The notes under the pieces are model-generated. The model had not been told where the DNA came from. It saw only the letters and a list, made by a program, of their open reading frames with translations, and ran no database searches. From NCBI GenBank assembly GCA_002455915.1, contig DKLU01000072.1, positions 1 to 9,399 on the forward strand: 9,399 nt of DNA. Reading direction: 5' to 3'. Positions 5,762-9,399 of the stretch are shown here, piece after piece. The translations under genes and the position numbers were made by a program. This stretch comes from Chryseobacterium sp. UBA6632 (GTDB lineage: Bacteria; Bacteroidota; Bacteroidia; Flavobacteriales; Weeksellaceae). Within the stretch, counting starts at the first letter, position 1. Every line of letters starts with the position of its first letter.

Positions 5762-6427
5762 TTAAAAACGGAATGAAGCGGCTGCACTTAAAGAAACTCT
5801 TGCCAAACCTTCTTTTTGGTCTTCCCCAAACTCGTAGGTTACTCCGTTCATCTTCATTTTGTTCAATGTTCCGGCTGTAAGCCCCAGTTTCGGACCTATT
5901 AAAATATTTTTAGTAAGCTCATATTGGTATCCCACATTAATTTCTGCACCAAGGTTAGATCCCGTACCTTTTACATCTGCCGTTTTGGTTGTATACGAAA
6001 TCACTCCCAAGCCCATATCTACAAACAATTTATGCTTTGTAGCTTCGGTAAAATTCGAAATCATCACAGCAGGACCATAAAAATTAATCTGATCTTTGGT
6101 AGTAACCGGAACGGAAACAGGCATACCGTTTACATATCCTAAAATATATCCATCGCTGGATGCACTGTAATTGGAATATTTCAAACCGACTGATAATATT
6201 TTATTTACCTGATAATAAGCGGAAATATCGAAATTCATTCCGCTTTTCAGACCTTTGATGTAATCTTTTTCTTCTTTTGAAAGTCCCGAAGCCGTTTCAG
6301 CTGTTCTCCAAGCGTAACCGACTGATGGAATAATGGTAAATCTAGATTGAGTTTTAGCTTCAGTTTGCTGAGCAAATGAAAATACAGAAACTGAGAATAA
6401 CCCCAGTGTTATTAGTTTTTTGATCAT
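5762..6427 (-). CDS. Outer membrane beta-barrel protein
   Basis: The 221-residue product begins with a clear signal peptide, MIKKLITLGLFSVSVFSFAQ, with cleavage expected after SFA (residue 19). The rest alternates polar and hydrophobic residues in strands of about ten residues with aromatic girdle positions: FTIIPSVGYAWRT, FDISAYYQV, LSVGLKYSNYSA, INFYGPAVMIS, KLFVDMGLGVISYTTK, LGAEINVGYQYEL, ILIGPKLGLTAGTL and ARVSLSAAASFRF. It ends in Phe, as expected for BAM-assembled outer membrane proteins. The length suits a small OmpA/OmpW/OmpX-like eight-strand barrel without a peptidoglycan domain. Substrate or partner unknown. It has its own -7 element upstream (6443-6450). Confidence 0.88.
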   Translation of the reverse strand: MIKKLITLGLFSVSVFSFAQQTEAKTQSRFTIIPSVGYAWRTAETASGLSKEEKDYIKGLKSGMNFDISAYYQVNKILSVGLKYSNYSASSDGYILGYVNGMPVSVPVTTKDQINFYGPAVMISNFTEATKHKLFVDMGLGVISYTTKTADVKGTGSNLGAEINVGYQYELTKNILIGPKLGLTAGTLNKMKMNGVTYEFGEDQKEGLARVSLSAAASFRF

Positions 6428-6442
6428 ACATTAAATTTTGCC

Positions 6443-6450
6443 CAAAAATA
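6443..6450 (-). promoter_or_regulatory. -7 promoter element (TATTTTTG) before the outer membrane protein gene
   Basis: The minus strand reads TATTTTTG, matching TAnnTTTG, 15 nt before the start codon at 6427. No clean TTG is found 17-23 nt upstream, so the match rests on the -7 element alone. Confidence 0.45.
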
Positions 6451-6508
6451 CATTTTTATCTAATGTTAAAAGCTATTGAGCAAAAAGTAAACATCTAATT
6501 TTATAAAT

Positions 6509-6901
6509 TTAATATTTAAATTTTCTGTTTTCTTTTTTGTCAGAAAGCTTCTTTTTATTGTCTAATCTTTTTTGTTTTTGACCTTTGGATGGTTTTGTGG
6601 CGATTCTTTTTTTATGAACAAATAAAGATCGATCGACGATATCAAGAATTTTTTCAATGGCTTTGTTTTTATTCATTAATTGTGTTCTGCTTTCAGAAAC
6701 TGTTAAAAATAAAAATCCGTCTGCATTAATTCTGTTTTTGAGTTTATCTTGAATTAAAACTTTTTGATTTTCATTAAAAAACTCAGATTCACCTACATTC
6801 CAAAGAACTGTTACCGAAGTTTCCACTTTGTTTACATTCTGACCTCCAGCTCCACTGCTGCGGGAAGTTTTAAAGTTGAGTTCTTTTGAGAAATCTTTCA
6901 T
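6509..6901 (-). CDS. arfB: Alternative ribosome-rescue factor ArfB (peptidyl-tRNA hydrolase, YaeJ/ICT1 type)
   Basis: The 130-residue protein has the class I release factor catalytic domain without codon-recognition domains. The GGQ motif is at residues 19-21 in SSGAGGQNVNKVETSV, which hydrolyses peptidyl-tRNA in the ribosomal A-site region. The C-terminal 40 residues are strongly basic (about 22 Lys/Arg from KKRIATKPSKGQKQKR to the end); in ArfB this tail enters the empty mRNA channel of stalled ribosomes. Size and layout match E. coli ArfB (140 residues), not the larger RF1/RF2 or RF-H. It lies 107 nt downstream of menE and 81 nt upstream of the outer membrane gene on the same strand; a pair of hairpins separates it from menE. 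No promoter was recognised. Confidence 0.93.
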   Translation of the reverse strand: MKDFSKELNFKTSRSSGAGGQNVNKVETSVTVLWNVGESEFFNENQKVLIQDKLKNRINADGFLFLTVSESRTQLMNKNKAIEKILDIVDRSLFVHKKRIATKPSKGQKQKRLDNKKKLSDKKENRKFKY

Positions 6902-6950
6902 TTTTTGTTATTCATATTCTTTTATCATTTTCTTTTTTAAACCACCCCGT

Positions 6951-7000
6951 CAAAAATTTCTATGAAATTTTCGCCACCCCTCCAAAGGAGGGGAATTTTT
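6951..7000. repeat. Double hairpin between menE and arfB
   Basis: Two perfect hairpins with 3-nt loops lie side by side: AAAATTTC-TAT-GAAATTTT (6953-6971) and CCCCTCC-AAA-GGAGGGG (6977-6993). The second is followed on the plus strand by AATTTTT, but no plus-strand gene ends here. On the minus strand, downstream of menE, it could slow or end transcription only partly because no T-run follows. I recall similar text (ACCCCGTCAAAAATTC... CCCCTCCAAAGGAGGGG) as a repeated intergenic element in flavobacteria. Confidence 0.65.
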
Positions 7001-7008
7001 CGTACCGT

Positions 7009-8040
7009 TTATTTTTTTGCGATGATTTTATTTAATTCAATTCTATTCACTTTTCCGTTGGGCGTTCTAGGGATTTTTTCAATAAAAATAATTTTTTTTG
7101 GTCTATGAAATTTTTGCTGATAACTGATTGTTGATAATTTTTGGTTTATGAATTCAGATTCACTTCCTTCAATTACGGTAATTAATTTCTGACCTAAACT
7201 TTCATCATCAATTCCAACAAAAACAACTTCATTCGGAATTTCTTTTTTCACTAAAGCTTCTAACTGTTCAGGAAAAATTTTCGCCCCGCCAGAATTAATT
7301 ACATTATCAATTCTTCCTAAAAATTTAAATTGCTTTTTATTATTAATTTCAACTAGATCGTTCGTCTGCAAAACCTCATCATTAAGATTCGGTGCAAAAA
7401 TTCTTAAACAACCTCTTTCATCTTTCGAAATTTCTACATTCTCCAAAACAGTGAAATACTCTTCCGCTTGTGGAAAAATTTGCTTCAACCCAATGTGAGA
7501 AAGTGTTTCCGACATTCCGTAGGTTTCGAAGATTTGCGTCTGAGGGTTTGAGGGTTTGAAAGTTTGAGAGATTTTTTTCTTTAAATTTTCTGAGACGGCG
7601 GCTCCTCCGATGATTAAATTTTTAACTAAATATAATTTCTCCAGTGAATTTTCAACCTGTAATGGTGTCATTGCACAAAAATCAATTTCGTTCTCAATAT
7701 CCTCAAACGGCCTTAAAGAGGGATCTACAACAATTAATTTTAATCTTCTCAGAATTGAACGAACAATCATCATTTTTCCGGAAATATATTCAACCGGAAG
7801 GCAGATCAACGCAGAGTCACCTTCTTTTAATCCTAGGAAATTACAGGTCATCTCTGCAGAATTTACCATCTTATTTTTTTCAATGTTAAAAATTTTTGGT
7901 GTTCCCGTAGAACCGGAAGTCTGAACTTTTACAGTTTCAGAAGTAGAAAACCATTCCTCAAGAAATTGATCTATTTTTTTTTCGAAGTCGGTTTCAAAGT
8001 ATAATTTACTCGTATTGAGATTATTGAAGTCTATCTGCAT
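7009..8040 (-). CDS. menE: o-Succinylbenzoate-CoA ligase MenE (AMP-binding enzyme)
   Basis: From the ATG at 8040 the protein has 343 residues, normal for short flavobacterial MenE. The frame stays open further upstream, but that part is antisense to tRNA-Gln and is rejected as coding. Motifs of ANL adenylating enzymes are in order: P-loop TSGSTGTPK (41-49), YETYGMSET equivalent FETYGMSET (171-179) followed by SHIGLK (181-186), which favours MenE, LGRIDNVINSGGAKIFPEQLE hinge region (241-261), and the catalytic Lys330 in PRTPNGK. MenE activates o-succinylbenzoate with ATP and joins it to CoA in menaquinone synthesis; flavobacteria respire with menaquinone. Other men genes are not in the window. 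An odd insert SQTFKPSNPQTQ (158-169) is encoded by an 8-nt tandem repeat. No good promoter lies right upstream. Confidence 0.85.
   Translation of the reverse strand: MQIDFNNLNTSKLYFETDFEKKIDQFLEEWFSTSETVKVQTSGSTGTPKIFNIEKNKMVNSAEMTCNFLGLKEGDSALICLPVEYISGKMMIVRSILRRLKLIVVDPSLRPFEDIENEIDFCAMTPLQVENSLEKLYLVKNLIIGGAAVSENLKKKISQTFKPSNPQTQIFETYGMSETLSHIGLKQIFPQAEEYFTVLENVEISKDERGCLRIFAPNLNDEVLQTNDLVEINNKKQFKFLGRIDNVINSGGAKIFPEQLEALVKKEIPNEVVFVGIDDESLGQKLITVIEGSESEFINQKLSTISYQQKFHRPKKIIFIEKIPRTPNGKVNRIELNKIIAKK
7536..7567 (-). repeat. 8-nt tandem repeat inside menE (four units)
   Basis: On the plus strand the units are GCGTCTGA, GGGTTTGA, GGGTTTGA and AAGTTTGA, so two are identical and the outer ones differ by two or three bases. 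On the coding strand this is TCAAACYY-like. It encodes about residues 158-168 of MenE, just before the ETYGMSET motif. Confidence 0.8.
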
Positions 8041-8091
8041 GATCGTCGTAATAAAAAGTGTAGTAAATGTAAAAAAAAGTTTAAAAAGTTC

Positions 8092-8121
8092 TTGCAAATA
8101 ATTAAAAAAGCTGTAAATTTG
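8092..8121 (+). promoter_or_regulatory. Promoter of tRNA-Gln (TTG-N19-TAAATTTG)
   Basis: TTG at 8092-8094, a 19-nt spacer, and TAAATTTG at 8114-8121 give a full match to the Bacteroidetes housekeeping promoter. Transcription should start near 8128, about 12 nt before the mature tRNA. Confidence 0.85.
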
Positions 8122-8139
8122 CACCACTAAAACAAACAG

Positions 8140-8210
8140 AGACTCATGGTGTAGCGGTAACACTACTGATTTTGGTTCAGTCATCTGGGGTTCGAATCCC
8201 TGTGAGTCTA
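8140..8210 (+). tRNA. tRNA-Gln (anticodon TTG)
   Basis: The 71-nt sequence folds as a full cloverleaf. The acceptor stem AGACTCA (8140-8146) pairs perfectly with TGAGTCT (8203-8209), with discriminator A8210. The D stem is GTGT/ACAC around AGCGGTA. The anticodon stem ACTGA/TCAGT encloses the loop TTTTGGT, giving anticodon TTG (8172-8174), which reads CAA and CAG. The T loop is TTCGAAT. No CCA is encoded, so it must be added by nucleotidyltransferase. It has its own promoter and terminator and is divergent from menE. Confidence 0.96.
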
Positions 8211-8212
8211 CG

Positions 8213-8241
8213 AAAACCATCCTTTTAAGGATGGTTTTTTT
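8213..8241 (+). terminator. Intrinsic terminator of tRNA-Gln
   Basis: AAAACCATCCTT (8213-8224) and AAGGATGGTTTT (8227-8238) are perfect inverted repeats, and the T-run extends to 8241. It starts two bases after the tRNA 3' end. Confidence 0.92.
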
Positions 8242-8311
8242 ATGTTTTCAATTCAACAAATAAAGTAATTAGCGCAAAATTGTATTCATCTATCCACAAT
8301 TACCTTAAAAA

Positions 8312-8340
8312 CAAAGGTACTTCACATTACTAATATTCAA
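8312..8340 (-). promoter_or_regulatory. Leftward promoter candidate (TTG-N18-TACCTTTG)
   Basis: On the minus strand TTG (8340-8338), an 18-nt spacer and TACCTTTG (8319-8312) match the Bacteroidetes consensus. It points to menE, whose start is about 270 nt away, and a transcript would run antisense through the tRNA and its terminator. Confidence 0.45.
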
Positions 8341-8551
8341 CATTTAAAAGCTGATAAAGAATATTTAAACACAAAAGATCATAAAGTTTAGAATAAAATA
8401 TCAAATACATCAACTAAGTTCGATCTTTTCATTTTTATATCAACAAAATTGCTAATATTATCTAAAGAAAGTAATCATTACAAAAACAGAAATAAAAAGC
8501 CTTAAAAAATAGACTGATGTAGTTATCAGTTTTCATATTGTGTTTTAGTGT

Positions 8552-8577
8552 AAGCATCCTGCAAAAGGATGCTTTTT
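8552..8577 (+). terminator. Orphan rightward intrinsic terminator
   Basis: AAGCATCC (8552-8559) and GGATGCTT (8567-8574) form a perfect 8-bp stem with a TGCAAAA loop, and five T end at 8577. No gene is seen on the plus strand before it after the tRNA terminator. Confidence 0.75.
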
Positions 8578-8602
8578 ATTGTTATATTATTTGAATATTA
8601 TG

Positions 8603-8633
8603 AAAATAAAAAAGAGTAGATTACCTCTACCCT
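8603..8633 (-). terminator. Intrinsic terminator of the amino acid permease gene
   Basis: On the minus strand AGGGTAGA (8633-8626) and TCTACTCT (8620-8613) pair over 8 bp with one wobble around GGTAA, followed by a T-rich tail (A-rich 8603-8612 on the plus strand). It begins 23 nt after the permease stop. Confidence 0.82.
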
Positions 8634-8655
8634 TTCATTCTATTGTATGTTAAAT

Positions 8656-9399
8656 TTAATTCTTTTTATAAAGCTTAAACATCACAAATAAAAACCCTAA
8701 CCATACCGGAATTAAAATTACCTGAATTTCCATACCTGTTATGCTCATGAGTACTAAAATCAATACCAAAAAGGCAATACAGATATAATTAGAAACAGGA
8801 TAAAATATTGATGGAAACTTCAGATCTGTTCCTGCTTTAATATTAGCTTTTTTAAATTTCAAATGTGTATAACAAATCATCAACCAATTGATAATTAGCG
8901 TAGAAACCACCAAAGCCATTAAATATTCGAAGGCTTTTTCGGGAACTAATTTATTAATGATGATACAAATTCCCGCAAAACAAGACGAAATAATGATTGC
9001 ATTCGTAGGAACGCTGCTTTTATTTAATTTCGTTAAAAATTTCGGAGCATTTCCCTGTTGTGCCAACCCGAAAAGCATTCTGCTATTGCTGTAAACACTG
9101 CTGTTATACACCGATAAAGCTGCCGTTAATACAATTAAATTAAGAATATTTGCGATCAAAACATTGAACTGAATCACTTTTCCAAACATGGTAAACTGAA
9201 ATCCGTTCAGATTTTGGAAAACCATTACAAAAGGGCTTGTTCCTTCTGTAATTTCTCTCCAAGGGCTCAATGAAAATAAAATTACCAATGCTCCCACATA
9301 GAAAATCAAAATTCTGTAGATGACCTGATTGGTTGCTTTTGGAATCGTTTTTTCAGGATTTTTGGCTTCTGCTGCGGTAATTCCGATCAATTCTAAACC
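8656..9399 (-). CDS. Amino acid permease, APC superfamily (3' part; 5' end outside window)
   Basis: The frame is open to the window edge and encodes the last 248 residues. An internal TTG at 9390 could be mistaken for a start, but the upstream codons GLE continue the family motif GLELIGITAAEAKNPEKTIP, so the gene continues to the right. This motif, and SSVYSNSRMLFGLAQQGNAP further on, mark the amino acid transporter (AAT) branch of APC proteins, inner membrane proton symporters such as those for aromatic, basic or small neutral amino acids and D-alanine/glycine. About six to seven helices remain, beginning with VIYRILIFYVGALVILFSLSP, which suits the second half of a 12-helix protein of about 450-480 residues. 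The substrate cannot be chosen. The stop is followed by a good terminator. Confidence 0.92.
   Translation of the reverse strand, partial: GLELIGITAAEAKNPEKTIPKATNQVIYRILIFYVGALVILFSLSPWREITEGTSPFVMVFQNLNGFQFTMFGKVIQFNVLIANILNLIVLTAALSVYNSSVYSNSRMLFGLAQQGNAPKFLTKLNKSSVPTNAIIISSCFAGICIIINKLVPEKAFEYLMALVVSTLIINWLMICYTHLKFKKANIKAGTDLKFPSIFYPVSNYICIAFLVLILVLMSITGMEIQVILIPVWLGFLFVMFKLYKKN

Larger units (their letters stand above)
8242..8655. other. 414-nt gene-poor intergenic region
   Basis: No convincing protein frame is present; stop codons are dense in all six frames. It holds a leftward promoter candidate (8312-8340), a short perfect hairpin ACTGAT/ATCAGT (8513-8530), a rightward terminator (8552-8577) with no known gene before it, and the leftward terminator of the permease gene (8603-8633). 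A small RNA ending at 8577 is possible but no rightward promoter was recognised. Confidence 0.6.

Noticed and set aside
6509..6901. Calling the GGQ protein a peptide chain release factor RF1/RF2 or RF-H fragment
   Set aside because: It is full length for ArfB and has the strongly basic C-terminal tail typical of ArfB, with no codon-recognition domain missing by truncation.
7610..7924. 104-residue plus-strand frame within menE
   Set aside because: It lies wholly antisense to conserved MenE motifs and has no promoter or family features.
8041..8220. N-terminal extension of MenE by 60 residues to a start at 8220
   Set aside because: This stretch is the complement of tRNA-Gln and its promoter; the translation has no AMP-binding family residues, and the ATG at 8040 gives a normal MenE length and N-terminus.
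8415..8430. GTTCGATC suggesting the T loop of a decayed tRNA in the gene-free region
   Set aside because: Only about three flanking bases pair and no acceptor, D or anticodon stem can be built around it.
9388..9390. TTG at 9390 as the start of the permease
   Set aside because: The codons to its right (GLE) continue the conserved GxELIGITAAEA motif, so this is internal and the gene runs off the window.

Overview
The window looks like chromosome from a flavobacterium, most likely Chryseobacterium or a close relative (Weeksellaceae). The evidence is the low GC content, the lack of Shine-Dalgarno sequences before most starts, several Bacteroidetes-type promoter elements (TTG about 19 nt ahead of TAnnTTTG), and typical flavobacterial proteins (menaquinone-type OSB-CoA ligase, a deoxyhypusine-synthase-like enzyme, an outer membrane barrel protein). 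No phage, transposase, CRISPR array or toxin-antitoxin gene was seen. The genus is an inference from general familiarity, not from a search.

Left part (1-2971, + strand): the tail of an unknown gene, a perfect GC-rich palindrome, then a tight four-gene operon. It encodes a polytopic membrane protein with a GIDE/MULAN-like (BAM) domain but no RING, a LemA protein, a small three-helix membrane protein, and a five-helix membrane protein with a DUF3592-like loop. All four products look membrane-bound and the gaps are only 13-18 nt. This is the best candidate for a poorly described system, perhaps in envelope or membrane maintenance. An alkyltransferase-like DNA repair gene (catalytic Cys replaced by Ala) runs convergently and overlaps the last operon gene by 30 nt.

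Middle part (3239-4760): an intergenic region with a possible 100-bp inverted-repeat element, an NAD-type short-chain dehydrogenase with its own terminator, a 48-residue small basic protein gene, and a decayed-looking intergenic repeat ahead of the terminator of the next gene.

Right part (4761-8040, - strand): four genes in one direction, read from right to left. They are menE (OSB-CoA ligase), arfB (ribosome rescue hydrolase), an outer membrane beta-barrel protein, and a deoxyhypusine-synthase-family enzyme that may make homospermidine. Hairpins and separate -7 elements suggest several transcripts rather than one operon. Head-to-head with menE is tRNA-Gln(TTG), with a near-ideal promoter and an intrinsic terminator. 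After it come about 415 nt without a gene, holding an orphan terminator and a leftward promoter candidate, and finally the 3' half of an amino acid permease cut by the window edge.
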